A stretch of DNA of 64,000 nucleotides from Agitococcus lubricus. Lineage in GTDB: Bacteria > Pseudomonadota > Gammaproteobacteria > Pseudomonadales > Moraxellaceae. Positions 7,912-17,167 of this stretch are shown in pieces. The notes under the pieces are model-generated. The model had not been told where the DNA came from. It was given only the letters and a program-made list of their open reading frames with translations, and searched no databases. How positions within the stretch are numbered: position 1 is the first letter of the stretch; each line of letters opens with the position of its first letter. Made by a program: the position numbers and the translations under genes. Location: contig NZ_QAON01000005.1 in assembly GCF_003051055.1 (NCBI RefSeq), forward strand, positions 1-64,000. Reading direction: 5' to 3'.

Positions 7912-8567
7912 CTGACTTTGCTTACAAACGACTGACCAACAACAGACAACACCAACTCATCACCACGCTGCAAAGCTGCCACGCCTTCAGGCGTGCCAGT
8001 CAACACAATATCACCTGCTTGCAAGGTAAAAATTTGGCTAATATACGCAATTAACTCATACACAGGCGTAATCATGTCTTGAGTAAAACCCTGCTGACGG
8101 CTTTGACCATTCACCGTTAAGCTAAACTCTGTTTGGCTAATATCCTTAAACTGCTCAGGCTTGATAAATGGTGATAATGGACACGCACCATCAAAGGCTT
8201 TGGCAACTTCCCACGGATAACCCTGTTTTTTAAGCTGATTTTGTAAATCACGCAAGGTTAAATCTAAGGCTAAACCATAGCCAGCAATCGCTTGAGGCAC
8301 ATCATCAACACTGATTTTGCTAATCGTTTGGCCAATCAACACTGCAATTTCGGTTTCGTGATGACAAGAGCCACGGTCTTGAGGAATCGCAAAAGCAGGC
8401 ATCAGTGGTACAATGGCCGTACTTGGTTTTAAAAATAAAATGGGTGCTTCTGGCACAGCATTACCCAATTCTTTGGCATGAGCGGCATAATTTCTGCCCA
8501 CACAGACGGCTTTGCCAACAGGTAAATTTATCTTTTCGCCATTTAACCACTGATGTTGATAGGTCAT
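7908..8567 (-). CDS. Fumarylacetoacetate hydrolase family protein (YcgM-like)
   Basis: A 219-residue FAH-family enzyme. Landmarks are CVGRNYAAHAKELG near the N-terminus, ILFLKPSTA, the metal-binding HHETEIAVLIG, a further acidic ligand in LALDLTLRD, KAFDGACPLSPFI, and the C-terminal IVLTGTPEGVAALQRGDE. Related YcgM/FAHD1 proteins act as oxaloacetate decarboxylases, oxaloacetate tautomerases or acylpyruvate hydrolases; the exact substrate cannot be told from sequence. The ATG overlaps the stop of the upstream isomerase gene (TAATG), so the two are probably translated together. The 3' end overlaps hslR by 4 bases. Confidence 0.85.
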   Translation of the reverse strand: MTYQHQWLNGEKINLPVGKAVCVGRNYAAHAKELGNAVPEAPILFLKPSTAIVPLMPAFAIPQDRGSCHHETEIAVLIGQTISKISVDDVPQAIAGYGLALDLTLRDLQNQLKKQGYPWEVAKAFDGACPLSPFIKPEQFKDISQTEFSLTVNGQSRQQGFTQDMITPVYELIAYISQIFTLQAGDIVLTGTPEGVAALQRGDELVLSVVGQSFVSKVS

Positions 8568-9124
8568 TATTTAAGAGCCTCTTGAATTAAAAAGAAACGG
8601 TCTGAACCAAAAAACATGTCATCACCCAAAAAGAAAGTCGGTGCGCCAAATGCGCCGCGAGCGACCACCTCTTCGGTATTGGCTTTTAAGGCATTTTTTA
8701 CGCTGTCTTCTTGAGTTTTTGCCACTAACTCTGCACCAACTAATTGGGTTAACAACTCAGCATTGGTGACATCCAAACCTTGTCCCCAATAAGCCTCATA
8801 TAATTTATGAGTTAATGCTGGACGTTCTACATCACTGGCAGCACATAATACGCGTTGTATGGTCACGGTATTGGCAGGAAAATTGGCAGGAATTTTTAAT
8901 GGAATTTGATAATAAGCCGATAAGCGTTGTAAGTCTTTGAACATATAAGGCATTTTGGCAGGCACAGTAAAGGCTGGCCCTGAGTTGCCTGTAGCTTTAA
9001 ATACACCACCTAATAACACAGGCTTCCAAATAACTTCTGCTTTGCCCTCAAACTGACCTAATTGTGTGGCCGCAATATAGCTATAAGGGCTAACAATATC
9101 GTAAAAAAATTCGAGCTTTTTCAT
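8567..9124 (-). CDS. 2-hydroxychromene-2-carboxylate isomerase-like protein (DsbA/kappa-GST fold)
   Basis: A 185-residue thioredoxin-fold protein. The start KLEFFYDIVSPYSYIAATQLGQ carries SPYSY, the serine active-site motif of kappa-class glutathione transferases and HCCA isomerases. Later landmarks are KPVLLGGVFKATGN and the C-terminal RGAFGAPTFFLGDDMFFGSDR, which holds the cis-proline. Proteins of this family isomerise aromatic breakdown intermediates or transfer glutathione; no other aromatic catabolic genes are nearby. The start at 9124 matches the family; a start at 9157 would add a non-conserved stretch. It is coupled to the downstream hydrolase gene by a TAATG overlap. Confidence 0.85.
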   Translation of the reverse strand: MKKLEFFYDIVSPYSYIAATQLGQFEGKAEVIWKPVLLGGVFKATGNSGPAFTVPAKMPYMFKDLQRLSAYYQIPLKIPANFPANTVTIQRVLCAASDVERPALTHKLYEAYWGQGLDVTNAELLTQLVGAELVAKTQEDSVKNALKANTEEVVARGAFGAPTFFLGDDMFFGSDRFFLIQEALK

Positions 9125-9187
9125 GTCTTTTCTCTTTGTTATGTTTAGGACAACCACAAGGGTTGTCCCTAGAAAACTTACTCTCTC

Positions 9188-9257
9188 CCTTCGACTCCGC
9201 TCAGGGAGCAGAATCGTGGTAGCTAAGCAAAGTCGTGGTGGCTGAGCGAAGTCGAAG
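9188..9257. repeat. Short palindromic repeat, copy 1 (decayed)
   Basis: CCTTCGACTCCGCTCAG at 9188-9204 is matched by the inverted CTGAGCGAAGTCGAAG at 9242-9257, with one mismatch. Between them is a degenerate second copy of the right arm (AGCTAAGCAAAGTCG), as if the arm had duplicated and decayed. The same 16-base arms occur near 47.55 and 48.52 kb. It is REP-like, extragenic, and ends 1 base before the stop codon of the dehydrogenase gene at 9259. Confidence 0.85.
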
Positions 9258-9258
9258 C

Positions 9259-10656
9259 CTACTTCACATCAAAAATCTTACCGCGATTAATAATGTTATT
9301 GGGGTCAAACGCCAATTTAATCGCTTGTAAATAAGCAATTTCTTCGGGGCTACGGCTATAGTCCAAATATGGCTTTTTGGTCATACCCACACCATGCTCT
9401 GCCGAGATAGAACCATTGTACTTTTGCACCGTTTCAAACACCTTCTTATTAACCACTTGGCATTTGCCAAAAAACTCATCTTTGGTCAAATTGGCTGGTT
9501 TTAAGATATTCAAGTGCAAGTTACCATCACCAATATGACCAAACCAAACAATATCAAAGTCTGGATAGTTTTCTTGCACAATGGCATCAATATCGGCAAT
9601 AAACGCAGGAACGTGGGTAATCAACACCGAAATATCATTTTTGTACGGGGTATATTTGGCAATGGTTTCAGAAATATCTTCACGCAAACGCCACAAGTTT
9701 TGGGCTTGGGTTTCATTTTGGCTCATCACCCCATTAATCACCCAACCCTCTTCCATACATTGCTCAAACACTTGCATGGCTTGTTCTTCAATAGCAGGCG
9801 ATAAGGCTTCAAACTCTAACAACGCATAAAACGGTGTTGCTTCAGGAAAGGCACGCTGTACATCGCCACTGGCAGTCACACACTGCACCGCTAAATCGGA
9901 GAAAAACTCAAACGCCGTTAAATCTAACTTAGCTTGAAAAGCCGATAAAATTTTCATCACCGAGTCAAAGTCAGGCGTACCCAACACCAACACACGCAAA
10001 TCACGCGGTTTACGTTCGAGTTTAATTTCCGCTTCGGTAACAAAACCCAACGTGCCTTCTGCACCAATAAACAAATGGCGTAAGTCATAACCTGTGGCAT
10101 TTTTCATCATGCCTTTATTGAGGTGTAAAATATCGCCTTTACCTGTGACCACGGTTAAACCCAAGACCCAAGCACGAGTCATGCCGTATTTAATAACTTT
10201 AATACCACCCGCGTTAGTGCCGATATTGCCACCAATTTGGCTAGAACCTGCTGAGGCAAAATCTACGGGGTAATACAAACCTTGCTCATCCGCAAATTGT
10301 TGTAATTGTTCAGTCACCACCCCTGCTTGTACTTTGACCATACGGTCGGCGGGATAAAACTGAACAATTTTGTTCATACGGTCAAAGCTAATCACCACCT
10401 CATTATTAGCGGCAACTGCCCCCGCAGACAAACCTGTACGACCACCTGATGGCACTAAAACAATATTCTCCTGATTCGCCAATTTGACAATCGCTTGTAC
10501 TTCTTCAGTCGTTGCAGGAAAAACAATGGCACTCGCGGAGGGTGTGTAGTGTTTTGTCCAATCACAGCCCCATGTTTTTAGGCTGTCCGCATCGGTTTTA
10601 ACACGCGTTTCGCCAACAATGGCTTGGAGTTGGGTAATAATGGTGGGATTTAACAT
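9259..10656 (-). CDS. FAD-linked D-2-hydroxyglutarate dehydrogenase (GlcD/D2HGDH family)
   Basis: A 465-residue flavoprotein of the PCMH/vanillyl-alcohol-oxidase fold. The FAD-binding part has VPSGGRTGLSAGAV, QIGGNIGTNAGG and NATGYDLRHLFIGAEGTLG. The C-terminal FAD-oxidase part has the metal-ligand region HIGDGNLHLN and SAEHGVGMTKK, typical of D-2-hydroxyglutarate, D-lactate and glycolate oxidases. D2HGDH is favoured because the gene is divergent from serA, as in Pseudomonas. There it reoxidises the D-2-hydroxyglutarate made by SerA. The start at 10656 has AGGA 8 bases upstream; the extra 31 residues of a longer frame are not family-like and would overlap the serA leader. Confidence 0.85.
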   Translation of the reverse strand: MLNPTIITQLQAIVGETRVKTDADSLKTWGCDWTKHYTPSASAIVFPATTEEVQAIVKLANQENIVLVPSGGRTGLSAGAVAANNEVVISFDRMNKIVQFYPADRMVKVQAGVVTEQLQQFADEQGLYYPVDFASAGSSQIGGNIGTNAGGIKVIKYGMTRAWVLGLTVVTGKGDILHLNKGMMKNATGYDLRHLFIGAEGTLGFVTEAEIKLERKPRDLRVLVLGTPDFDSVMKILSAFQAKLDLTAFEFFSDLAVQCVTASGDVQRAFPEATPFYALLEFEALSPAIEEQAMQVFEQCMEEGWVINGVMSQNETQAQNLWRLREDISETIAKYTPYKNDISVLITHVPAFIADIDAIVQENYPDFDIVWFGHIGDGNLHLNILKPANLTKDEFFGKCQVVNKKVFETVQKYNGSISAEHGVGMTKKPYLDYSRSPEEIAYLQAIKLAFDPNNIINRGKIFDVK

Positions 10657-10918
10657 GGAGTATTTCCTAAAATGAAGACCAAAGACAGATAAAAAAGAAG
10701 ACGTCAATTGCAATGAATCTTCTGCATAGTCAGCATGAGCATTGGCCATTGGCTATACGGTATGGGCTTATGTTATCATATTTAGCTTGATTCTTGGACT
10801 TGCACAAACACCGCTTGCGCCCTCACTGTTTTCACTCAGCGTTTTGTGCTGGCATGCTGCCAAGCGATTATTGTTGAGTCCAAACCTCCAGTTTTCTTAT
10901 CGGCCTTCAGGAATTGTC

Positions 10919-12148
10919 ATGAGCCAATTATCGTTAGATAAAGCTAAAATTCGCTTTTTATTGTTAGAAGGCGTTCATAAAAACGCCCTCGATGTCTTAA
11001 GCAATAATGGCTATACCAATATTGAATACTTACGCGGCGCACTTGATGAAGACGCACTCATCGAGAAAATTAAAGACGTTCACTTTTTAGGTATTCGCTC
11101 TCGTACCAATGTCACCGAAAAAGTCTTAGCTGCGGCTAATAAGCTCATTTCTATTGGCTGCTTTTGTATTGGGACTAACCAAGTTAACCTCAAAGCGGCG
11201 ATGGAAAAAGGCATTCCCGTATTTAACGCCCCCTATTCAAATACGCGTTCTGTGGCTGAATTAGTCTTAGCCGAAACCATTTTGTTATTACGCGGCATTC
11301 CCGAAAAGAACGCTTTAGTACATCGTGGTGGTTGGTCTAAATCGGCGGAAGGCTCTTACGAGGCACGTGGCAAAGTCTTAGGTATTGTTGGCTATGGTAG
11401 TATTGGTACTCAGCTTTCGGTGTTAGCCGAATCACTGGGTATGCAAGTCATTTATTTTGATGTTGTCACCAAATTACCCTTAGGTAATGCCCGTCAAGTA
11501 GGCTCTATGAGCGAATTATTAGCTCAAGCGGATGTTGTGTCTTTACACGTCCCTGAATTAGCCTCTACCAAAAACATGATGGCGGCTGAACAATTCGCCC
11601 AAATGAAAAAAGGTAGCATCTTCATTAATGCGGCGCGTGGTACGTGTGTGGATATCGACGCGTTAGCGGCTGCTTTAGAAAGTGGCCATATTGCAGGTGC
11701 GGCGATTGACGTGTTCCCTAAAGAGCCCAAAGCGAATGACGAAGAATTTTTATCGCCATTACGCAAATTTGATAACGTCATTTTAACACCACACATTGGC
11801 GGCTCTACCTTAGAAGCCCAAGCCAATATCGGTTTAGAAGTGGCTGAGAAATTTGCTCGTTACTCTGATACAGGCACAACCTTATCGGCGGTCAACTTCC
11901 CAGAAGTGGCCATTCCTTTACAAGCAGGCAAACATCGTTTATTACACATCCACAAGAACGTGCCCGGTGTGTTATCTGCGATTAACCGTGTCTTTGCCGA
12001 AAACAATATCAACATTTCTGCCCAAAGTTTAATGACTAATGAAGCCATTGGTTATTTGGTGATGGACGTTGATGCCGAATACTCTAATGTAGCTTTAGAG
12101 AAATTACAGCAAATCGACGGCACAATTCGTACCCGCGTGTTGTTCTAA
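10919..12148 (+). CDS. serA: D-3-phosphoglycerate dehydrogenase
   Basis: A 409-residue enzyme that commits 3-phosphoglycerate to serine synthesis; it aligns by eye with the 410-residue E. coli SerA throughout. Landmarks are LGIRSRTNVT, GCFCIGTNQV, NAPYSNTRSVAELV, the Rossmann motif LGIVGYGSIGTQL, catalytic arginine in NAARGTCVD, and the catalytic histidine in TPHIGGSTLEAQ. A C-terminal ACT domain (IHKNVPGVLSAINRVFAENNINI) implies serine feedback inhibition. The ATG at 10919 has CAGGA upstream; an open frame extending back to 10742 is not conserved. A strong terminator follows. Confidence 0.96.
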   Translation: MSQLSLDKAKIRFLLLEGVHKNALDVLSNNGYTNIEYLRGALDEDALIEKIKDVHFLGIRSRTNVTEKVLAAANKLISIGCFCIGTNQVNLKAAMEKGIPVFNAPYSNTRSVAELVLAETILLLRGIPEKNALVHRGGWSKSAEGSYEARGKVLGIVGYGSIGTQLSVLAESLGMQVIYFDVVTKLPLGNARQVGSMSELLAQADVVSLHVPELASTKNMMAAEQFAQMKKGSIFINAARGTCVDIDALAAALESGHIAGAAIDVFPKEPKANDEEFLSPLRKFDNVILTPHIGGSTLEAQANIGLEVAEKFARYSDTGTTLSAVNFPEVAIPLQAGKHRLLHIHKNVPGVLSAINRVFAENNINISAQSLMTNEAIGYLVMDVDAEYSNVALEKLQQIDGTIRTRVLF

Positions 12149-12160
12149 ACACAAGGCCAT

Positions 12161-12190
12161 AAAAAACCACGCTGATGCGTGGTTTTTTTA
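12161..12190 (+). terminator. Rho-independent terminator after serA
   Basis: AAACCACGC and GCGTGGTTT pair around a TGAT loop and are followed by a run of T. The A-run on the other side makes it usable for the converging antiporter gene as well. Confidence 0.88.
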
Positions 12191-12208
12191 TATCCGCAAT
12201 CCCCACCG

Positions 12209-13966
12209 TTAATGTGCTTGCGAATCATCATCTAAGGTTTCTATCAAGGCAATTTGTAACCGTGAGTGTAAACGGACAAAACGTCCCCATAATAACGGCA
12301 CAAGTACGGCAAATAGCACGAGTACCGCCACCAACAAATTCGCAGGTGGCAAAATACTAGAGCTTAACGCCGAGATTAACAGTAACATCACTAAAATAGC
12401 GACGATTGGAATCACCTCAGAAATAATAGTACGTGCTTGTACATTATATTGTCCTGCTTTGTCTGGCTTTACGCTCATTTCGGCTAATAACATACTCAAG
12501 GCTTTAAGTTTGCGATAGGCAGCAATGAGGAAAGGCAAAGAAGCTAACAAAGCACCGCTCCACACCACGGCTTTTTCTAAACCTGCAAAGATGGTTAATG
12601 ACGGCACATAACTTTCGACCACATCCATAAAGTAGGCACAACTGATAAAAATAGCCACGACTAACGCAAAATTGACAAAAACATGAATCAAAATACGGCG
12701 GATAATTTTTGCTATCATCACACTGTCGCCTTGCGGCTGAATATTTTGCAGCCATGTTGTGTAAGCGGTTGCCACGTGAATCACTTTAGCAGGCATCCAT
12801 GTCGCCAGTTTTTGGCCTATGGGGTCGGCACCACGAATCAGATAAGGGGTCAACAAGGTGGTAATAGCGGCCACAGCAACCGCAATGGGATATAAGAAAT
12901 CGCTGGTCACATGTAAGGTAATGCCTAACGAGGCAATAATAAAGGAAAACTCACCTATTTGTGCCAAGCCCATCCCAATACGCATCGAGGTACGACCATC
13001 TTGCCCCGCGACAAATGCGCCAACACTACAACTCACTACCTTACCCACCACGACGGCAACCGTAATGACAATAATCGGAATGGTATATTCAAACAATACG
13101 CTCGGATTAAAGAGTAAACCAATTGCCACAAAAAAGATGGCACTAAACATATCGCGAATCGGCTCGATTAAATGCTCTATCTTTTTGACTTGACGCGACT
13201 CGGCAATAATTGCCCCAATCACAAACGCGCCTAAAGCCATACTGTATTCGAGCTTAACCACCAATAAGCAAAAACCAAACAATAAACCCAATACCGAAAT
13301 CAGTAACATTTCTTGGCTTTTGAACGCATCAATATAGTTAAGCAAACGTGGAATCGTCAGAATACCAACCACTAAAGACACCACCATAAACAGTGTCAAC
13401 TCGCCTAAAGTTGCCATCACGGCCGTCGTACTGAGTGCGCCACTGGTGGCAATCCCTGTCAATAACACAATCATGGCAATCGCCAAAATATCTTCGACAA
13501 TTAAAATACCAAAAATTAACTGTGCAAAACGGTGATGCTTTAAGTTTAACTCTTCTAAGGCCTTGATAATAATAGTGGTGGATGAAATGGCGAGCATCGC
13601 GCCCAAAAACAACGCATCCATATTTTGCCAACCAAACCATCGACCAATTTGGTAGCCTAGCCACATCATCACCACAATTTCAGCAATACCTGCCACAACA
13701 GCCGCCACCCCCACGCGTGCTAGTTTTTTGATATTAAATTCCAATCCTAAGGAAAATAACAAAAACATCACGCCTAATTCTGCGAGTGTATGTACCGTAT
13801 CTTGCTCATGAATTAATGAAAATGGTGGTGTATGCGGGCCAATAATCACGCCTGCCAAAATATATCCCAAGACAACAGGTTGCTTAAACCGATGAAAAAT
13901 GAGGGTGACGATACCCGCTACAATCATAATAACGGCTAAATCTTGTATAAATCCTGCTGCATGCAT
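12209..13966 (-). CDS. CPA2-family cation:proton antiporter (KefB-like)
   Basis: A 585-residue integral membrane protein. The first ~385 residues form a Na+/H+-exchanger domain of about 12-13 helices. It starts FIQDLAVIMIVAGIVTLIFHRFKQPVVLGYILAGVIIGPHTPP and has FLLFSLGLEFNIKKL, ISSTTIIIKALEE and FFVAIGLLFNPSVLF, all typical of KefB/KefC and other CPA2 members. The remaining ~190 residues hold three or four more hydrophobic helices separated by charged linkers, where KefB/KefC carry a cytosolic TrkA-N (RCK) domain. No nucleotide-binding GxGxxG motif is seen there, so the family is clear but the regulation must differ. It is convergent with serA. Confidence 0.83.
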   Translation of the reverse strand: MHAAGFIQDLAVIMIVAGIVTLIFHRFKQPVVLGYILAGVIIGPHTPPFSLIHEQDTVHTLAELGVMFLLFSLGLEFNIKKLARVGVAAVVAGIAEIVVMMWLGYQIGRWFGWQNMDALFLGAMLAISSTTIIIKALEELNLKHHRFAQLIFGILIVEDILAIAMIVLLTGIATSGALSTTAVMATLGELTLFMVVSLVVGILTIPRLLNYIDAFKSQEMLLISVLGLLFGFCLLVVKLEYSMALGAFVIGAIIAESRQVKKIEHLIEPIRDMFSAIFFVAIGLLFNPSVLFEYTIPIIVITVAVVVGKVVSCSVGAFVAGQDGRTSMRIGMGLAQIGEFSFIIASLGITLHVTSDFLYPIAVAVAAITTLLTPYLIRGADPIGQKLATWMPAKVIHVATAYTTWLQNIQPQGDSVMIAKIIRRILIHVFVNFALVVAIFISCAYFMDVVESYVPSLTIFAGLEKAVVWSGALLASLPFLIAAYRKLKALSMLLAEMSVKPDKAGQYNVQARTIISEVIPIVAILVMLLLISALSSSILPPANLLVAVLVLFAVLVPLLWGRFVRLHSRLQIALIETLDDDSQAH

Positions 13967-14109
13967 GCACTACTCTCCTGTCATGTCTCGGTGATAAAAG
14001 CACTGCCAGTCGCGTGATAACTTTGTTAAGAACAATCTGTCATATCATGGCAGTATAGGGCGTATTATCATCCTAACGCATCACTCCCCTCATTTCTAGA
14101 AAGAGCGCG

Positions 14110-14313
14110 TTAATAATGTGGGGGTGGTGCATCTTCTGTAGACAAGGCAATATTAGAGGGTTGTAAGGACTTTAACTGCTGATACACCAATTTCACTTGC
14201 GCTTGTAATAAGGTGATTTGTTGTTGCTGCTCGATGACAATACGATTCAGTGTGTCGAGTAGCTCCTCTTGAAACGCCTGCTTAATTTCTAAATCAATAA
14301 TACGTTGTTCCAT
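14110..14313 (-). CDS. slyX: SlyX family protein
   Basis: A 67-residue protein predicted to be almost entirely coiled coil (MEQRIIDLEIKQAFQEELLD onwards, rich in heptad leucines and glutamines). It ends in PPPHY, the strongly conserved tail of SlyX, and QPSNIA also matches E. coli SlyX. The function is unknown in all species; E. coli slyX lies beside slyD, which is absent here. It is divergent from uup. Confidence 0.88.
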   Translation of the reverse strand: MEQRIIDLEIKQAFQEELLDTLNRIVIEQQQQITLLQAQVKLVYQQLKSLQPSNIALSTEDAPPPHY

Positions 14314-14432
14314 ACTGTACTCTTTTTGGGTTTAACATTGACCGAATTGTAGAGATGTCGTGGCTAATACTTTGTTGACCACCCTGATTTTGTTACCATG
14401 CTCACCGATATTTTTTGGGAAATTATACCATT

Positions 14433-16343
14433 ATGGCTTTATTAACGTTACGCGCTGTCTCTTTGAGCTTTGGTGGGCCAGCTCTACTGCATCAAGTCGA
14501 GTTTAGCTTAGAACGCGGCGAGCGTGTTTGTATTCTTGGCCGTAATGGTGAAGGTAAATCCAGTCTACTCAAGCTAATTAACGAGGAACACCATCCTGAT
14601 AGCGGTGAAATGAGTCGCCAACAAGGACTTATCATCGCAAACTTAGCTCAAGAAGTCCCCCACAGCTTAACAGGCGATGTTTTTGAGATTGTGGCAGGCG
14701 GTTTAGGGCAGGCTGCACAATTATTACAACAATATCATCACCTCAATCTTGCGTGTCAGCACGGAGATACAGACGCTTGTTTAGCACTTGGCGATATACA
14801 AGCCGAAATGGACAGCCAAGATTGTTGGTCTTTACAACATAAAGTAGAACAAGTGCTCAGTCGGATGGAGCTTGACGGCAATGCCAGTCTTGCCAGTCTA
14901 TCGGGTGGCCGCAAACGTCGGGTGATGTTAGCGCGTGCCTTAGTTCAAGAGCCTGATATTTTATTACTCGATGAGCCTACAAACCATTTAGATGTCAACA
15001 GCATTCAATGGCTAGAAAATTTTCTCGCCAGTTATAACGGTACGGTGATTTTTATTAGTCACGACCGCGCCTTTATCGACAAAGTGGCCACCCGTGTTGT
15101 CGAACTCGACCGTGGCCAGTTACGCAGCTTTACAGGCAGCTATAGCCAATACTTAGCCGAAAAGCCGCAGCTACTTGAGGCAGAAGCCAAACAAAATGCC
15201 TTATTTGATAAAAAACTGGCCGAAGAAGAAGTCTGGATTAGACAAGGGATTAAAGCACGACGTACGCGTAATGAAGGCCGCGTTCGCGCATTAATTGAGC
15301 TACGCAAAGAGCGTGCACAACGACGCGAGCGTATCGGTCATGCACAGGTTAGCATCCAAGAAGCGGATAAATCAGGCAAAGTCGTATTTGATATTCATCG
15401 TCTGGTTGTCAAAGCAGGCGACAAACTCTTAGTCAACGATTTTAGCAGCACCGTGATGCGTGGCGATAAAATTGGCTTATTGGGCGAAAATGGGGTCGGC
15501 AAAACCAGTCTGATTCGGGCTTTATTAGGCGAATCGCCTGCGGCATCGGGTCAAGTCAAGGTGGGAACCAAATTAGAAGTTGCTTATTTTGACCAATTAC
15601 GTAACCAGTTAGATGAAGAAAAAAGTGTACTGGAAAATATTGCTCATGGTTCGGACTTTTTAGACATCAATGGCGAACGCAAACACGCGTTGAGTTATCT
15701 CCAAGATTTTTTATTCTCTCCGCAACGGGCGCGTACGCCTGTCAAGGCACTCTCTGGTGGTGAGCGTAACCGTGTTTTATTAGCACGTTTGTTTAGCAAA
15801 CCGTCAAATGTCTTAGTAATGGACGAACCCACCAACGATTTAGACATCGAAACGCTAGAGCTACTCGAAGAACGGTTAATGAATTATCAAGGTACTTTAT
15901 TATTGATTAGCCATGACCGCGCATTTTTAGATAATGTCGTTACGAGTACATGGGCATTTATGGGTAATGCGGTTGTTGAAGAATTTATTGGCGGCTATCA
16001 CGATTGGTTACGACAAACGGCACAAAAAACGGTACACTCAGCAACTAAGCCTCATGTGTCGGCACAAAAAAATAGTATAGCAACGCCAATTGCTGAGCAA
16101 AACAAAGAAAAAGCCACAATTTCTAAACGTAAACTCAGTTACAATGAGCAACGTGAACTTGACGCCTTGCCACAAAAAATTGCGGCCTTAGAACAAGAAC
16201 AACACGCTTTACAAACGAAATTAAACGATGCTGACTTTTTTATTAAACAGGCTCAAGATGCCCTTCAGGCAAGTCAGCGTTTAGCGGATATCGAAGAAGA
16301 ACTATTGCTGCTCTTAGAGCGTTGGACTGAATTAGAGTCTTAA
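14433..16343 (+). CDS. uup: ABC-F family ATPase Uup
   Basis: A 636-residue soluble protein with two ABC cassettes and no membrane domain, as in ABC-F translation and recombination factors. Cassette 1 has Walker A GRNGEGKSS, signature LSGGRKRR and Walker B LLLDEPTNHLD. Cassette 2 has GENGVGKTS, LSGGERNR and LVMDEPTNDLD. The linker is basic (RRTRNEGRVRALIELRKERAQRRERIG). The C-terminal ~80 residues form a charged coiled coil, the Uup DNA-binding tail. Uup affects precise transposon excision and ribosome assembly in E. coli. The ATG at 14433 is preferred to a TTG at 14415. Confidence 0.92.
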   Translation: MALLTLRAVSLSFGGPALLHQVEFSLERGERVCILGRNGEGKSSLLKLINEEHHPDSGEMSRQQGLIIANLAQEVPHSLTGDVFEIVAGGLGQAAQLLQQYHHLNLACQHGDTDACLALGDIQAEMDSQDCWSLQHKVEQVLSRMELDGNASLASLSGGRKRRVMLARALVQEPDILLLDEPTNHLDVNSIQWLENFLASYNGTVIFISHDRAFIDKVATRVVELDRGQLRSFTGSYSQYLAEKPQLLEAEAKQNALFDKKLAEEEVWIRQGIKARRTRNEGRVRALIELRKERAQRRERIGHAQVSIQEADKSGKVVFDIHRLVVKAGDKLLVNDFSSTVMRGDKIGLLGENGVGKTSLIRALLGESPAASGQVKVGTKLEVAYFDQLRNQLDEEKSVLENIAHGSDFLDINGERKHALSYLQDFLFSPQRARTPVKALSGGERNRVLLARLFSKPSNVLVMDEPTNDLDIETLELLEERLMNYQGTLLLISHDRAFLDNVVTSTWAFMGNAVVEEFIGGYHDWLRQTAQKTVHSATKPHVSAQKNSIATPIAEQNKEKATISKRKLSYNEQRELDALPQKIAALEQEQHALQTKLNDADFFIKQAQDALQASQRLADIEEELLLLLERWTELES

Positions 16344-16376
16344 GCATAGTTCGATTAAGTAGACGAGGAGAAAATA

Positions 16377-17096
16377 ATGAATCGCGGATGGCTCGGTTTA
16401 GCGTTTTTAGCCAGTATGGTACTGGGTGGCTGTGCACATACCCCCCAGCCCCAAATGCAAGCCTTTTATCATTCCCCATCAAATGCTTATACACTCAACC
16501 TCAGTAGTACCGCCTTACAAGGCCATATCTCAATGAGTGAACAGTGTGAGCCTTATGGGGGCAGCTTAAACCTGTGGGACTCTAAAAACCGCTTTTTTCG
16601 CGTCGACTACTTAAACTTTATTGAACATCCCAGTGTACGTGCCCCCTCCTTTGCGAATGACCGTACCCTCAACGAATTAGTAATTAACTACTATCAAAAT
16701 GAAGTGATTACTAAGCAAAAATCCATTCGTAGTAATAAAGTACTATTTCGCGATACGGTGAATAGTACCGTTGGCGAAGGCTTGTTAACGATTATGAGCC
16801 TCGAAATGTACAAAGAGGCCGTACCACCTGATGCCCTAGATAATACCGTCTATTATGGTTTCTTTATTTTCCGTCGTGGTGACTACGCCTACATCGTCCA
16901 ACATCGCCAAGAAATTTATCAGCCAGAACGGATGAAGGCGATGCTCGTCACCTTAGCTCAAGATATGACCATTCCCGGTGCTAAGGCTTATGCACCACAA
17001 ATTGGTAATCTCAGTGTGGTTGACCAAGTGTTTGGTTCTCAACAAGAAATCAATGCATGGAAAAAAGCCATGAAATGCGACAGCAAAGGCAACTAA
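16377..17096 (+). CDS. Predicted lipoprotein of unknown function
   Basis: A 239-residue protein with a lipoprotein signal peptide: MNRGWLGLAFLASMVLGGC, with the acylated cysteine at residue 19. A good ribosome-binding site (GAGGAGA) precedes the ATG, and the gene lies 33 bases after uup on the same strand. The mature domain has no motif that I recognise. It contains two cysteines (in SEQCEPYGG and near the C-terminus, MKCDSKGN) that might form a disulfide. The phrases GFFIFRRGDYAYIVQHR and the spacing suggest a compact mixed alpha/beta domain. Probably envelope-located; role unknown. Confidence 0.7.
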   Translation: MNRGWLGLAFLASMVLGGCAHTPQPQMQAFYHSPSNAYTLNLSSTALQGHISMSEQCEPYGGSLNLWDSKNRFFRVDYLNFIEHPSVRAPSFANDRTLNELVINYYQNEVITKQKSIRSNKVLFRDTVNSTVGEGLLTIMSLEMYKEAVPPDALDNTVYYGFFIFRRGDYAYIVQHRQEIYQPERMKAMLVTLAQDMTIPGAKAYAPQIGNLSVVDQVFGSQQEINAWKKAMKCDSKGN

Positions 17097-17167
17097 CTGT
17101 TTTTACGAGGCGTTTATATCCTGTAAGCGCTTCGTCATAGTTTGTTTCAACCTGTCTAAGCCTTGAT

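Noticed and set aside
10742-10918. A 59-residue N-terminal extension of SerA
   Set aside because: The conserved SerA start MSQLSLDKAKIRFLL lies at 10919 with a ribosome-binding site; the extension is not family-like and overlaps the divergent dehydrogenase leader.
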